Source of the DNA: Erwinia tasmaniensis Et1/99
Lineage (GTDB): Bacteria > Pseudomonadota > Gammaproteobacteria > Enterobacterales > Enterobacteriaceae
DNA: 64,000 bases
Assembly (NCBI RefSeq): GCF_000026185.1
Contig: NC_010694.1
Location: forward strand, 1,550,001 to 1,614,000
Reading direction: 5' to 3'
Below, piece by piece: positions 45,421 through 58,012 of the stretch. Made by a program: the position numbers and the translations under genes. Below the pieces are notes generated by a model that had not been told where the DNA came from, did no database searches, and worked only from the letters and a program-made list of their open reading frames with translations. The first letter of the stretch is position 1; the number at the start of each line of letters is the position of its first letter.

Positions 45421-45548
45421 CCCATGAATAATTTGCGTTTAGGTAGAGCGGGGTCTGTCTGAAAAGCAGAGAAGGAAGGTTAGAGAGAAATAGAAAAGAG
45501 ATATTCGGCGCGATCTGGCGATCAACAGGCTATACGGCGTGAAGAAAA

Positions 45549-45574
45549 CCCCCGATAAGTGGTCCTTACCGGGG
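45549..45574 (-). terminator. Terminator of katG
   Basis: CCCCGATAAG / CTTACCGGGG stem with one mismatch, followed on the minus strand by GGTTTTC, just after the katG stop. Confidence 0.75.
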
Positions 45575-45580
45575 ATGTGT

Positions 45581-47905
<2,325 letters not shown>

Positions 47906-47968
47906 TTAAATATTTTCTTTGGTTGCCATGTGCTCATTACTGAGCACAACGTTGTTCTTCTGGATGCG

Positions 47969-49855
47969 TTATTCAATGTCCATATATGAGGATGCAATGC
48001 CTGAGTCTGAATCAAGAGCAAAAAAATAAGCTTTTTCTTTTATTTTTTGGATCGTTTCTTCATGGTTTGACTCTCTTTCTAATTCATTAATAAAATCAGT
48101 GGCGTTAAATTTATTTTTTTTGGTTCTCCCCAGTATATCTAATAATGAAGCTTTGCTGATTATGTATGTGTCATTTATTTTTTCATAATTAATAGGTGAG
48201 CAGTTTAAAACTATTGTAATGATTTTACCCTCACTAAACGAGCTGCCAAGAGATTTTTCAATCTTACCTTTTAATAAGCAGACGCCTTCTTTAAGTCTGT
48301 TTAATTGAATTACGGCATTATCTATTAATTTTTTTATTCGATAGGCTTTAGTCATATCACTAAAAGATACGAATGTATTTTTACATTCAATGACAAACAA
48401 GGTATCGTCAATACAAAATAACGCATCATACTCATAATCTTCTTTTTTACCATTTATTAATATTTTAGAGTGATAAGGTATACATTTAAGTCCTTTTGAG
48501 TTTAAGGCGTCTCGAGTGAATTTTTCAAACTCCTCGCCCTTTTGGGATGAATCAATTTTAATGCTACCTAATTTAGACATAAGAGCATTCACTGGGTCTA
48601 ATAACTCTGTTAGCGGTTTGAAAATATAGACGCAACCGCTAGTGGACTGTATAAAAGGAGTGTCGTGTAAGTCTTTGCTGCCCAATGAAAAACTTAGTTC
48701 ATTGATTATATGTTCGGATTTCTTCAGATCTGAAATGCCAAGATCAAGAAGCTCTTGCGCTAAAAACTTTTTATCAAATTTTAAAAAATCGTTCGTATTC
48801 TGTTTTTTTATAACATTCAGCGCCATTATATACCCCAGGCACCACTCTTTGAGTGTGAGATCATTAAATAAAGATACGTCGCTATCAATATCCAAAAACA
48901 AAATATCTTGGATTTGTTTTTTCATCAAATCGTATATATTTTTGTTGGCGTAATTTCTTTTGTTTTTTTTGAAATTGTAATTATGAATGGTGTCAAAAGA
49001 AAGATATTTATTTTCTGGGCAAGGTATGTTGTATAAATTCATGTTTAGAAACACTCGGCTTTTAACAACCGTTTGTTGGAACTCAACTTTAGCCTGCGTT
49101 TTTTTTATTAAGTTTGAAAAATCATCTTCAAAATAGAATGATCTTCTAAAATAAAAATCACTTACACACCAGGTGTTAGCGTGGTTGGTATATTCGTTGA
49201 AGTCGATATTGAATTCACCACTATATGAGGGGTTATTATGATCGATAGATGTTTCTTCATTAATAAAAATAGTTTGTTTTTTGTTATCGCCATAGAAGTA
49301 CTTTAAGCTGGAGCAAATAAGTGAAGACAAATGCTGCATATTAAGGTCATAGTTGATTGTCTTCTGCGTTTTATTTTTATACATGAGGCTAACAAGATGT
49401 TTACCCTTAATTTTTTTATTTTTTAAAAAATCATCCCTTGCTAAATTAAGATAAAAATTAAAAGCATATAGAAGGTCCATTGGTGTGTGTGTTTTATTTT
49501 CCCTCCCAAAAACAGAGTTGATAAGATAGTTTAAAAGTTTATCCTGTATGTCCGTTTTACATCTGAGTAAGTCCGATAAATGTTTGAAATAACTCTGTAT
49601 TTTGTGGAGAGATAACTTTTCGAAGTGTACAGCTGTGCTATTTAAATATTCTATACTGTCCTTCTTTGCAAAGTGAAGTTCTTTATCACGAAAAATGTCC
49701 ACTATTAAACGTAAAATATCATCTTCATTTACCCTTTTAATTAAGTCAGGGGTAATGTTCTTGTTATCTTTTGAAGTAAATGCAGTTTTAAGAATTTTTT
49801 TAATGCTGTTCACAGATGATTCCGAATAAATGGTTTTATTTAGTGTATACACCAT
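47969..49855 (-). CDS. Large protein with C-terminal PD-(D/E)XK nuclease motif
   Basis: A 628-aa protein of unknown overall family. Residues about 436-530 look like a restriction-type nuclease core: Glu442 in KGEEFEKFTRDAL, Asp477 in DYEYDALF, Glu490/Lys492 in LFVIECKN and Gln517 in VIQLNRL, the order E...D...ExK...Q of NERD/Mrr-like enzymes. Residues 1-430 are helical, charged and unlike anything I recognise. It is extremely AT-rich, monocistronic and adjacent to tRNA-Asn copy 4, all signs of transfer. Anti-phage or plasmid-restriction function is a reasonable inference, not shown. No strong Shine-Dalgarno precedes the ATG. Confidence 0.8.
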   Translation of the reverse strand: MVYTLNKTIYSESSVNSIKKILKTAFTSKDNKNITPDLIKRVNEDDILRLIVDIFRDKELHFAKKDSIEYLNSTAVHFEKLSLHKIQSYFKHLSDLLRCKTDIQDKLLNYLINSVFGRENKTHTPMDLLYAFNFYLNLARDDFLKNKKIKGKHLVSLMYKNKTQKTINYDLNMQHLSSLICSSLKYFYGDNKKQTIFINEETSIDHNNPSYSGEFNIDFNEYTNHANTWCVSDFYFRRSFYFEDDFSNLIKKTQAKVEFQQTVVKSRVFLNMNLYNIPCPENKYLSFDTIHNYNFKKNKRNYANKNIYDLMKKQIQDILFLDIDSDVSLFNDLTLKEWCLGYIMALNVIKKQNTNDFLKFDKKFLAQELLDLGISDLKKSEHIINELSFSLGSKDLHDTPFIQSTSGCVYIFKPLTELLDPVNALMSKLGSIKIDSSQKGEEFEKFTRDALNSKGLKCIPYHSKILINGKKEDYEYDALFCIDDTLFVIECKNTFVSFSDMTKAYRIKKLIDNAVIQLNRLKEGVCLLKGKIEKSLGSSFSEGKIITIVLNCSPINYEKINDTYIISKASLLDILGRTKKNKFNATDFINELERESNHEETIQKIKEKAYFFALDSDSGIASSYMDIE

Positions 49856-50175
49856 AATTTAAAAGGGAGATACATAACAAGTATTTTCAAAAAAATGTTT
49901 CCGATCAAGGAGGATAAAAATGAAAGGCTGTCAGAGTATTTATTTAATATTCTTAACGGTGACGGGTGATCCCCGTTTCGCGGTGGGATCATCATCTTCC
50001 CTGTTTAAACAGGAAAGATATGGTGAGATCTATGTTGTTATCAAGGTTATTCTTTTCATAGCGCAATTGAACGACAATTTCCAACATTGTTTTGCCAGCA
50101 AAGGGGTAGAGCTTCGAGAGGTGTTTAGTCAACGAGGGCGAGCCTGAAAGAAGGGGATAACCAACTGATAAAAAG
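49856..50175. other. Region between nuclease-like gene and tRNA-Asn copy 4
   Basis: Apart from the weak ORF at 49920, bases 50127-50180 resemble 41525-41580 beside tRNA copy 3 (AACGAGGGYGARYCTKAA, then AAGGGGRTAACCAAYTGAYA), indicating that tRNA and 3' flank were duplicated together. Confidence 0.6.
49920..50147 (+). CDS. Possible small ORF with strong ribosome site
   Basis: ATG at 49920 has AAGGAGG 6 nt upstream, the best Shine-Dalgarno in the region, and opens 75 codons. The peptide (KGCQSIYLIFLTVTGDPRF, then a polar part) has no recognised family, and its 3' half runs into the duplicated tRNA flank. It may be the start of a lost island gene. Confidence 0.3.
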   Translation: MKGCQSIYLIFLTVTGDPRFAVGSSSSLFKQERYGEIYVVIKVILFIAQLNDNFQHCFASKGVELREVFSQRGRA

Positions 50176-50210
50176 CAAAAAACCAGACGCCGTCAGGCAT
50201 CTGGTTTCTT
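50176..50210 (-). terminator. tRNA-Asn terminator, copy 4
   Basis: Same AACCAGATGCC / GGCGTCTGGTT hairpin as at the other copies. Confidence 0.85.
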
Positions 50211-50215
50211 AAATC

Positions 50216-50291
50216 TGGCTCCTCTGACTGGACTCGAACCAGTGACATACGGATTAACAGTCCGCCGTTCTACCGACTGAACTACAGAGGA
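50216..50291 (-). tRNA. tRNA-Asn (anticodon GTT), copy 4
   Basis: 76 nt including CCA, identical to the other copies. Its neighbour on the 5' side is mtfA, which matches E. coli asnT next to mtfA (yeeI). Confidence 0.97.
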
Positions 50292-50309
50292 ATCGTGTGA
50301 ACGAGGCGA

Positions 50310-50338
50310 ATAGTAGCGATCCGCTGTCTGACTGTCAA
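50310..50338 (-). promoter_or_regulatory. Promoter of tRNA-Asn copy 4
   Basis: Minus strand TTGACA, 17 bp, TACTAT, then TCGCCTCG discriminator. Confidence 0.85.
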
Positions 50339-50392
50339 CAGTAAAAAACGGGCTGGTTTTCAACTGGCTACGTTTTAAACCTATTCGGTTGA

Positions 50393-51175
50393 TTACTGAA
50401 CGGCTGATGTTGTGTTGTCCTGCTGTAGCCGCTGCCACGGGTCCTGACGATAAAACCGGCAGAAACGTTGGTATAGCGCCGGAAAACGGGTGATAAACAG
50501 TTCGGGAGCGCTAAAAAAATATTCGGAGAGCACGGCGAAGCATTCGGCCGGGTCGCTGGCCGCATAGGGATCAATACTGGCGGCGGCTGCCCCTACGATG
50601 TCCGATTCATCCCCAATCTGGATCATCGCGGCGTGCAGATCGCGTTCCCAGCCGGTGACTTCGCGTAGCGCAATGGGCGGCACCCCGTTCGCTTCGCCAC
50701 TGCCGCGCGCATCCAGTTTATGTGCGACCTCGTGGATGACCAGGTTGTAGCCGGAACGGTCAAAAGAATCCTGAATATCCAGCCAGTTGAGAACAATCGG
50801 GCCCTGCTGCCAGCTCTGCCCGGCCTGTACCATGCGCTCACGATGTACCAAACCAAACTCATCCTGCCATTCGTCATCGACCACGAAGGGATCAGGGTAA
50901 ATCAGGACTTCATGAAAACCGTCCAGCCATTCATAGCCCAGGTGCAGCACCGGAAGACAGAACAATAATGCCAGGCGGCAGCGATTAAGCCGATCGAGCT
51001 GCAATTCCTGCAAGAGGATCAGGCTTTTCTGGCGTAAAAAACGCGCGGCAAGCTGGCGCAACTCCTGACTTTCCGCCGCGCTAAGGGAGGACAGTAACGG
51101 GATGTCCAGTGCCTGTTGCCAGGGCAGCCCGGCGTCCAGCGCATCGTTTTGACTTTTCCACGGCCACTTAATCAT
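50393..51175 (-). CDS. mtfA: MtfA (YeeI) Mlc-titrating zinc peptidase
   Basis: A 260-aa cytosolic metallopeptidase that in E. coli binds Mlc and so derepresses ptsG. Zinc motif HEVAHKLD (His148, Glu149, His152) with a downstream Glu in [14 protein letters not shown]. Other family segments: [19 protein letters not shown] and [16 protein letters not shown] at 51175. Gene order next to tRNA-Asn is conserved with E. coli. Confidence 0.93.
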
Positions 51176-51681
51176 CTGTCCTCACTGTGATTCAAAAGGA
51201 TGGCGAATATCTGCCCTCAGGCAGGCTCAAATTCAATAACCCAAGTGCTGAGATCCGCCTCCCGCCTGAGTATATTGCGCTTAAAATAAAGCCTGCATAC
51301 ATTTTAGACTTTTTAGAGTAATGACCCTACGCCATTATTGCGATGTTTTATGCCAACACAGGGTTTTAAGATGAAACACTCGTCAGGTAATGTTGGAAAA
51401 AATGACGGCTGCGAAAAATCGTTTCAGGTATTCCCTGGGGCTGAACGATCCGGGTTAGCGAGTCTTTATCGGCTATTACGTGATGGTTAATGCGCATTCA
51501 GCATGATCATTACCCGGCGAAAACGGCTGAAATACGGCGCTGACATAAAAATTGATGTGATAACCTCCGAACAAACGTTATAAGTTTGATGTGGATCTGA
51601 TTATGCCGTCGATATGGCTACCGGCTGAAAAGGGCCCATCGCTAAAGACATCTCAAAAGTTTAAACAATAAGGAGAAGTCC
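51176..51681. other. Intergenic region mtfA - yedJ
   Basis: About 505 bp. A 39-codon frame at 51371-51490 (MKHSSGNVGKND...) has a weak ribosome site and no recognised family; I do not call it a gene. Both flanking genes diverge from here, so promoters are expected. Confidence 0.4.
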
Positions 51682-52371
51682 ATGACGCTGATTCAGTGGC
51701 AATCACGTTTCGAACACTGGCTGAATGAAAGCTGGCAGCATGATGATAAAGCCCATGACGTGGCACACCTCAAGCGGGTCTGGCAAACGGCGCAGCGCAT
51801 CATGCAAAGCACGCCGGCCGATGAGCTGGTCGTGATGGCCGGCTGCTACTTTCACGATATTGTGAACCTGGCGAAGGATCATCCGCAGCGTCACCTGGCC
51901 TCAGCCCAGGCGGCTGTTGAAACGCGCCGCATTTTGCAGCAGGTATTCCCGGATTTTCCCTCTGACAAAATTGATGCGGTAGCGCATGTCGTGCACGCGC
52001 ACAGCTTCAGTGCGGCGGTGGTGGCAGAAACCATCGAGGCTAAAATCGTTCAGGATGCAGACCGGCTCGAGTCTCTTGGCGCGATCGGTCTTGCGCGCGT
52101 ATTTTACGTTTCTGGCGCGTTAGGGCGGGCATTATTTGACAGCAGCGATCCGCTTGGGCGCGAGCGCCCGCTGGACGATGCGCAGTGGGCGCTGGATCAT
52201 TTTCAAAAAAAGCTCCTCACGCTACCGGACACCATGCAAACCGTGGAGGGTAAGCACCTTGCGCAATATAACGCTGATTTCCTGGTGACCTATATGGCGA
52301 AACTGTGTGCGGAACTGAAAGGGGATTTTTACGCGCTGGACGAAAGCGTGCTGGCCGAGTTTGCGCGTTAA
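51682..52371 (+). CDS. yedJ: HD-domain phosphohydrolase YedJ
   Basis: A 229-aa HD-superfamily protein. Metal ligands: His in [14 protein letters not shown], the HD pair in [10 protein letters not shown], and Asp in [18 protein letters not shown]. Substrate is not established in E. coli YedJ. ATG at 51682 has AAGGAGAAG upstream. Position between mtfA and dcm agrees with the E. coli order. Confidence 0.92.
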   Translation: MTLIQWQSRFEHWLNESWQHDDKAHDVAHLKRVWQTAQRIMQSTPADELVVMAGCYFHDIVNLAKDHPQRHLASAQAAVETRRILQQVFPDFPSDKIDAVAHVVHAHSFSAAVVAETIEAKIVQDADRLESLGAIGLARVFYVSGALGRALFDSSDPLGRERPLDDAQWALDHFQKKLLTLPDTMQTVEGKHLAQYNADFLVTYMAKLCAELKGDFYALDESVLAEFAR

Positions 52372-52452
52372 CAACTGAAGCATCATTCACCCCGCCAGCA
52401 GGCCGTTTCCCTGCCTGGCGTTCCCATTTACCGGGGAACGCAATCTCATCAA

Positions 52453-54048
52453 CTACAGGACAAATTGACTCACGCTACGTGACAATCTGGCCGCATGATT
52501 CACCAGGAGTTCAGACGTTTCAGCGTTGCGGTGAGTTAAACGCTCGCTCTCTTTTACCTGTTGATTCAGGCGGTCGATCTCCTGTGCGATAGCATTGACT
52601 CGTCGACTCTGCGCATCAGCATTCTGCTGGAGTTCACTTAATACGCTGACAACGCCCGTCACCGCGGCGGCAATCTGATGGTACAGCCCATCCAGCGTTT
52701 GAACCTGATGGAAACCGCTGTCGATATGCTGATGGGTATTGTCGATCAGCCCGTCAATGGTTCGCGTCGAGGCGCTACTCTTTTCGGACAGCAGGCCAAT
52801 CTCTTTGGCCACAATAGAGAAACTGCGTCCGTAGACGCCCGCATGGGCAGATTCAATGGCCGCGTTCAGCGCCAGCAGCTTGGTTTGCAGAGAAATCCCC
52901 TCAAGCAAGGTGACGAAACTGGCAATTTCACCTGACGCAGCAACAATCTGCCGCATCTGTGTTTCAACCGCCGCGACCACCTTGCCGCAGCGCTGGGCCA
53001 GGTGGTCGGCGGCCTGAACTTCGCGCGTGGCGTGATGGGTGAACTCAACGCTGTGACCGACCTCCTGCGCCACCCTGTTGAGGCGCTGGCTGATATGATT
53101 GAACGCCTGTATCTGCTGCTGATGCCGGGCGCTGAACTCGTCATTTTGCTGGGCCATGCATCCGGCGCTGTTATGAACCGCGCTCGAGATGGCGTTGATT
53201 TCCCCAACGATATGCTGCAACCCCAGCTGCATCGCGCTGACGCTTGCCGTTAATCGGTGGATTTCGCTCGACTGAAAACCGCCATCGTCTGGCCGCCGTG
53301 AAATATCCCCGGTGGCAATCTGCGCCAGCCGGTCAGAAACGCGGTCAAGCGGCAGGATCACCCCGCGCAGTAACATTGCGCCACCCAGCAGCAGCAGGGT
53401 TCCCAATAGGGCTGAAATGGCCACCGCCAGGTTGCGGTTGCCGGTCAGTGAAGAAAGAGTCAGTCGATTCAAATCAGCAGCCTGCCGGTTGGCCTGTGCC
53501 AGAGTCTGGTAGTACGCCTCATTGAAACCTTGCGAAAAGGCCTGCATCGGAACCCTAAAGAAAGCGTCAATGTCTTTGGCGTTAAGCCCCTTGAGCTGTT
53601 CCTGGAGCCCGTCGGCGAGCAGCATAAAGTTCTGCGTCAGCGCGCCGTCTGTCGCTACGGGATATTGCTCAAAAAGCTGGCGTGCGCGGTTAAGAGAGGT
53701 TTGCGCGGCTTCGGCGAGGCTTTTCCAGCTATCAACCGATCCGGTCTGATTATCCTGCATCAGAAATATGCCCGCACGATGGCTGTTATCACTGGCGCTC
53801 AACAGTTCGCTGCGGGTTTTATCCAGTAGGGCCTGGCGCTGCGACAGCTGATGCGCTTCGGCCACGTTGGCGCTGGTGGTGGTCACAAGGCGAGTGAGCA
53901 GCAGAATACTCACGCCCTGAACCAGGCTAAAAATGACCAGAAACAGGATAAACCCTCCGCGCAGACTTTTGAGCCAGGCGGGGAGGCGGAGCTTAAGACG
54001 TGGGCGCGTGAGCAGACGGAGCAGGGGGGAAAGGGTTAACAGTGACAT
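52453..54048 (-). CDS. Methyl-accepting chemotaxis protein with atypical tip
   Basis: A 531-aa MCP. TM1 at about residues 30-55, a four-helix periplasmic sensor (about 56-205), TM2 at about 207-229, then a HAMP and a signalling hairpin. The tip reads LEGISLQTKLLALNAAIESA followed by HAGVYGRSFSIVAKEIGLL. Against Tsr, the trimer-contact residues Phe373, Arg388 and Glu391 are replaced by Leu387, His402 and Val405. There is no NWETF tail for CheR/CheB. Start M at 54048 fits GGGA upstream. It probably signals through CheA/CheW, but its mixing with canonical receptors is doubtful. Confidence 0.88.
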   Translation of the reverse strand: MSLLTLSPLLRLLTRPRLKLRLPAWLKSLRGGFILFLVIFSLVQGVSILLLTRLVTTTSANVAEAHQLSQRQALLDKTRSELLSASDNSHRAGIFLMQDNQTGSVDSWKSLAEAAQTSLNRARQLFEQYPVATDGALTQNFMLLADGLQEQLKGLNAKDIDAFFRVPMQAFSQGFNEAYYQTLAQANRQAADLNRLTLSSLTGNRNLAVAISALLGTLLLLGGAMLLRGVILPLDRVSDRLAQIATGDISRRPDDGGFQSSEIHRLTASVSAMQLGLQHIVGEINAISSAVHNSAGCMAQQNDEFSARHQQQIQAFNHISQRLNRVAQEVGHSVEFTHHATREVQAADHLAQRCGKVVAAVETQMRQIVAASGEIASFVTLLEGISLQTKLLALNAAIESAHAGVYGRSFSIVAKEIGLLSEKSSASTRTIDGLIDNTHQHIDSGFHQVQTLDGLYHQIAAAVTGVVSVLSELQQNADAQSRRVNAIAQEIDRLNQQVKESERLTHRNAETSELLVNHAARLSRSVSQFVL

Positions 54049-54164
54049 AATACATCCCGAAAAATAAATGAGAGTATTGGCTGCCATTATGTCACTGATA
54101 TTACGGCTAAAATTGAAAGCGTTAAAACGGTGCGATATCTGCCGTTAAGGCAAATTCCTTCAGG

Positions 54165-54824
54165 CTATTCCGCCTGGTCGTCACCGTAATAGAGCACGCC
54201 CAGTTTAATTAACGGACGCCCCTGGCTTTTACGATGCAGATTGGTGTCACGTAACGAATAGACGCAGCCGCAGTATTCCTGCTGATAGAAACGTTCACGT
54301 TTACTGATCTCAATCATGCGCGCAGAGCCGCCTTTCTTACGCCAGTTATAGTCCCAATAGCTGATGCCCGGGTAGGGCGCGGCGGCGCGATCGCCGCAGT
54401 CGTTAATCTGCTGCATGTTTTTCCAGCGCGATATGCCCAGAGAGCTGGAAATGACCGGGAAATCATTTTCCCACGCGTAGAGCGCGGTACGTTCAAAGCG
54501 CATATCGAAACACATGGTGCAGCGCACGCCACGTTCCGGCTCCATCTCCATGCCTTTCGCACGTTCAAACCAGTTATCGCTATCGTAGTCGGCATCGACA
54601 AAGGGGATGCCGTGCTGTTCAGCAAAACGGATGTTTTCCTCTTTGCGCAGCAGATATTCTTTTTGCGGGTGAATATTGGGATTGTAGAAGAAAATCGTGT
54701 AGTCAATCCCGGATGCCTGCAGGGCCTCCATCACTTCGCCGGAACAGGGAGCACAGCAGGAGTGCAGCAGGAGTTTTTTTGCATCGTTGGGCAGCGTTAG
54801 CAGGTCGCGTTGTGGTGTGCTCAT
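54165..54824 (-). CDS. queH: Epoxyqueuosine reductase QueH
   Basis: A 219-aa enzyme of the QueH (formerly DUF208) family, which performs the last step of queuosine synthesis in tRNA. Four conserved cysteines are seen as pairs: CC at 23-24 ([11 protein letters not shown]), CTMC at 102-105, and CGC at 185-187, which hold the iron-sulfur cluster and iron. Single gene, ATG 54824. QueH replaces the unrelated QueG in many bacteria. Confidence 0.92.
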   Translation of the reverse strand: MSTPQRDLLTLPNDAKKLLLHSCCAPCSGEVMEALQASGIDYTIFFYNPNIHPQKEYLLRKEENIRFAEQHGIPFVDADYDSDNWFERAKGMEMEPERGVRCTMCFDMRFERTALYAWENDFPVISSSLGISRWKNMQQINDCGDRAAAPYPGISYWDYNWRKKGGSARMIEISKRERFYQQEYCGCVYSLRDTNLHRKSQGRPLIKLGVLYYGDDQAE

Positions 54825-54978
54825 GGGAACAGTTCCAATACTATGAATAAAACCGCATCATTGTAGTCGCCCCCTGGCCTGCTGTCATTACCCTTCATCA
54901 TATCAGCGGTGAATTATCCTGGTGATGTGTCAATGAAATGCTATGCTGGCACGCGATTATCCCTTTTATCGAGCGATT

Positions 54979-56388
54979 ATGAGTAACTTTGACCGCCTGA
55001 CTGCCGAGCTGGCCCAACAGGCACAGGTGCATGCACAGCATAAAGAAGAGCAGGACCGACAGCTTTTACAGCGCGTGCTGGAGATTTACGATCGGAAAAC
55101 CGTGGCGGCTACGCTACGCAAGGTCAGCCAGCGTGAATGGACGCGCGAGTCTGTCAACCGCTGGATAAAAGGCAGCAGGTGTTACCCCCTGACGGAGGCC
55201 GAAGTCAGTATGCTCGGCAGCATGCTGCCCGCACCTCCCGTGCATCATCCTGATTATGCGTTTCGCTTTATCGATCTGTTTGCCGGGATCGGCGGCATAC
55301 GCAGCGGTTTTGAAGCGATTGGCGGTCAGTGCGTATTTACCAGCGAATGGAACAAGCACTCGGTGCGGACCTACAAAGCCAACTGGTACTGTGATGAAAC
55401 GCAGCACCGTTTTAACCAGGACATCCGCGATGTGACGTTAAGCGGCGATCCGCAGGTTGACGATCGCGAGGCCTATCAGCATATTCAGCAGCAGATACCC
55501 GACCACGACGTGCTGCTGGCGGGTTTTCCCTGCCAGCCCTTCTCGCTGGCGGGCGTGTCGAAGAAAAACGCGCTGGGGCGTGCGCACGGCTTTGAATGCG
55601 AAGCGCAGGGAACGCTGTTTTTTGACGTGGCGCGCATTATCACGGCCAAGAAGCCGGCGATCTTCGTGTTGGAAAACGTTAAAAACCTGAAAAGCCACGA
55701 TAAAGGCAATACCTTCCGCATTATTATGGCCACGCTGGACGAGCTGGGCTACGAGGTGGCGGATGCCGATATCGTTGGGCCGCAGGACCCGAAAATCGTT
55801 GACGGCAAACATTTTTTGCCGCAGCACCGTGAGCGTATCGTTCTGGTCGGCTTTCGTCGCGATCTCCAGCTGCCCGCCTTCAGCCTTAGCTTATTACCTG
55901 CACTTTACCCACGTCAGCGAACCCCGTTAAACGCGCTGCTTGATAGTCAGGTCGAGGAAAAATATATTCTCACGCCGACCTTGTGGAAATACCTTTATCA
56001 CTATGCCAAGAAACACCAGGCGCGGGGTAACGGGTTTGGTTACGGTCTGGTGGACCCGGCGCTTGAAAATGGCGTGGTGCGCACGCTGTCGGCGCGTTAC
56101 TACAAAGACGGGTCGGAGATCCTTATCGATCGCGGCTGGAATAAGGCGTTAGGCGAGCAGGATTTCGATAATGCCGACAACCAGCAGCGCCGACCGCGCC
56201 GTTTGACGCCGCGCGAATGCGCAAGGTTGATGGGCTTCGAGCAGCCCGGAGCGCAGACCTTCCGCATTCCGGTTTCGGATACCCAGGCCTATCGCCAGTT
56301 TGGCAACTCGGTGGTGGTTCCCGCCTTTGCCGCCGTGGCAAAACTGTTACTGCCGTGGATCGAGCAGGCGGTGCGTAAACGTCGTTGA
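54979..56388 (+). CDS. dcm: DNA cytosine methyltransferase Dcm
   Basis: A 469-aa C5-cytosine methyltransferase, specific in the Dcm family for the inner C of CCWGG. AdoMet motif [21 protein letters not shown], catalytic motif [14 protein letters not shown], motif VI VLENVKN, motif [17 protein letters not shown] and motif [10 protein letters not shown] are complete. The N-terminus differs from E. coli Dcm. I prefer ATG 54979; an in-frame ATG at 54943 cannot be excluded. Followed by vsr. Confidence 0.95.
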   Translation: MSNFDRLTAELAQQAQVHAQHKEEQDRQLLQRVLEIYDRKTVAATLRKVSQREWTRESVNRWIKGSRCYPLTEAEVSMLGSMLPAPPVHHPDYAFRFIDLFAGIGGIRSGFEAIGGQCVFTSEWNKHSVRTYKANWYCDETQHRFNQDIRDVTLSGDPQVDDREAYQHIQQQIPDHDVLLAGFPCQPFSLAGVSKKNALGRAHGFECEAQGTLFFDVARIITAKKPAIFVLENVKNLKSHDKGNTFRIIMATLDELGYEVADADIVGPQDPKIVDGKHFLPQHRERIVLVGFRRDLQLPAFSLSLLPALYPRQRTPLNALLDSQVEEKYILTPTLWKYLYHYAKKHQARGNGFGYGLVDPALENGVVRTLSARYYKDGSEILIDRGWNKALGEQDFDNADNQQRRPRRLTPRECARLMGFEQPGAQTFRIPVSDTQAYRQFGNSVVVPAFAAVAKLLLPWIEQAVRKRR

Positions 56389-56460
56389 AACAGGCCGTAG
56401 TGCCGTCACTGCCGGGCGAGACTTAGCTATACTTATCGTCATCATCAAAGGAATACCAAG

Positions 56461-56928
56461 ATGGCCGACGTTCACACCTCTGAGGTGCGCAGTAAGAACA
56501 TGCGCGCCATCCGCACCCGCGATACCGCCATTGAACGGCACCTTGCTGCCCTGTTGACAGACCTCGGTTTGCATTATCGGTTGCAGGACAAAACGCTGCC
56601 CGGTCGGCCAGACTTTATCCTGCCAGAGTGGCGGGCGATTATTTTCGTCCACGGCTGTTTCTGGCATGGCCATCACTGTCATCTGTTCAAATTACCCGCA
56701 ACGCGTACGGCGTTCTGGCAGGGAAAAATTGACAGCAATATCGCCCGCGATCGTCGCCACGTTGAAGAGCTGACGGCCAGCGGCTGGCGGGTGCTGCTGG
56801 TATGGGAATGCGCGATGCGTGGGAAAACCCGGCTGGAGCAACGGGCGATAAGCTCGCGTCTGGAGGAGTGGATCTGCGCCGCTGTCGGCAACGGCGAGAT
56901 CGACGAATGCGGTATTCGTCAGCTGTAA
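56461..56928 (+). CDS. vsr: Very short patch repair endonuclease Vsr
   Basis: A 155-aa nuclease nicking 5' of T in T:G mismatches arising from deaminated Dcm sites. VHTSEVRSKNMRAIRTRDTA, the catalytic Asp in LPGRPDFILPEW, and VHGCFWHGHHC (zinc and active-site His) are all present. Unlike E. coli, where vsr overlaps dcm, there is a 72-bp gap here and a separate AAAGGAAT ribosome site. Confidence 0.95.
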   Translation: MADVHTSEVRSKNMRAIRTRDTAIERHLAALLTDLGLHYRLQDKTLPGRPDFILPEWRAIIFVHGCFWHGHHCHLFKLPATRTAFWQGKIDSNIARDRRHVEELTASGWRVLLVWECAMRGKTRLEQRAISSRLEEWICAAVGNGEIDECGIRQL

Positions 56929-56932
56929 GCGA

Positions 56933-57847
56933 TTAAGGCTCGCAGGGTTTAACGACGGGCTTCGCCGGGACCAGGTATTTCCCCAGCGTCACCAGGATCA
57001 CCGCAGATACGATAATTCCAAGCGCCAGCCATTCGCGTCCCGACAGACTTTCCCCCGCAAAGGCAATACCCAGCAGCACCGCAACCACCGGATTCACGTA
57101 GGCATAACTGGTGGCGATTGCCGGGCTGACGTTGCGGATCAGAAACATATACGCGCTGATGGCAATCACCGAACCGAACAGGCTCAGGTAGCCGAGCGCC
57201 ATGATGCCGCTAAGCGAGGGGGACTGCGTCAGTTGTTCGCCGCTGATAAGGCTTGCCGTCAATAACACGATGCCCGCAGCCAGCATTTCAATGGCGCCGG
57301 CCATCATACCGAGCGGCAGATTAACCCGCGACCCCCAGACTGAACCAAACGCCCAGCTCAAAGAACCGACCAGGATCATCAATGCCGCCCAGGGATTACC
57401 GGCCAGATGGCCTCCGCTGTTCAGCAGGATTATCCCCGACAGCCCGATGCCGATGCCCAGCCACTCAATCCACCGGGTAGCGATACCAAAAAGACGGCTA
57501 AAACACATGGCGAACAGCGGTACGGTCGCCACCATCACCGCCGCCAGCCCCGAGGGAACGTGCTGATGCTCGGCCACGGTAACGGCGCCGTTGCCCATTG
57601 CCAGCAGCAGTACGCCGACCACCGCCGCGTTCGCGGCAGCGTGCAGGGAAGGGAGTTTCTCACCCCGCAGCAGCAGCACGGCCAACAGCACGCCTCCTGC
57701 CAGCAAAAAACGCAGTCCGGCCATCATCATCGGCGGCCAGCTTTCGACGCCGATGCGAATAACCAGGTAGGTGGATCCCCAAATAAAGTAGAGGGCAAAC
57801 AGGGCTGCGATCAGCGGCAGCACGTTGGGCGCGCGGCGTAACGTCAT
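56933..57847 (-). CDS. yedA: EamA-family transporter YedA
   Basis: A 304-aa drug/metabolite transporter with ten membrane segments in two EamA repeats: FALYFIWGSTYLVIRIGVES at the N-terminus, and YAYVNPVVAVLLGIAFAGES near the end. Converges with vsr 5 bp away. Substrate unknown; order vsr - yedA as in E. coli. Confidence 0.92.
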   Translation of the reverse strand: MTLRRAPNVLPLIAALFALYFIWGSTYLVIRIGVESWPPMMMAGLRFLLAGGVLLAVLLLRGEKLPSLHAAANAAVVGVLLLAMGNGAVTVAEHQHVPSGLAAVMVATVPLFAMCFSRLFGIATRWIEWLGIGIGLSGIILLNSGGHLAGNPWAALMILVGSLSWAFGSVWGSRVNLPLGMMAGAIEMLAAGIVLLTASLISGEQLTQSPSLSGIMALGYLSLFGSVIAISAYMFLIRNVSPAIATSYAYVNPVVAVLLGIAFAGESLSGREWLALGIIVSAVILVTLGKYLVPAKPVVKPCEP

Positions 57848-58012
57848 GTCAGGGGCTCATTCCCGAAGCCAATCGGGTTATCAGAATGTTATGTGGCAGG
57901 AAGTTTGCCACTCATTGGCGCAGCAGACGTAATTATTTTTACAAAATTTGCACTCGTTGCGCATAATTGTTTAGATCGAGCTCTTTCTTATTCGGCCAGT
58001 CAAAGGTGGGCT

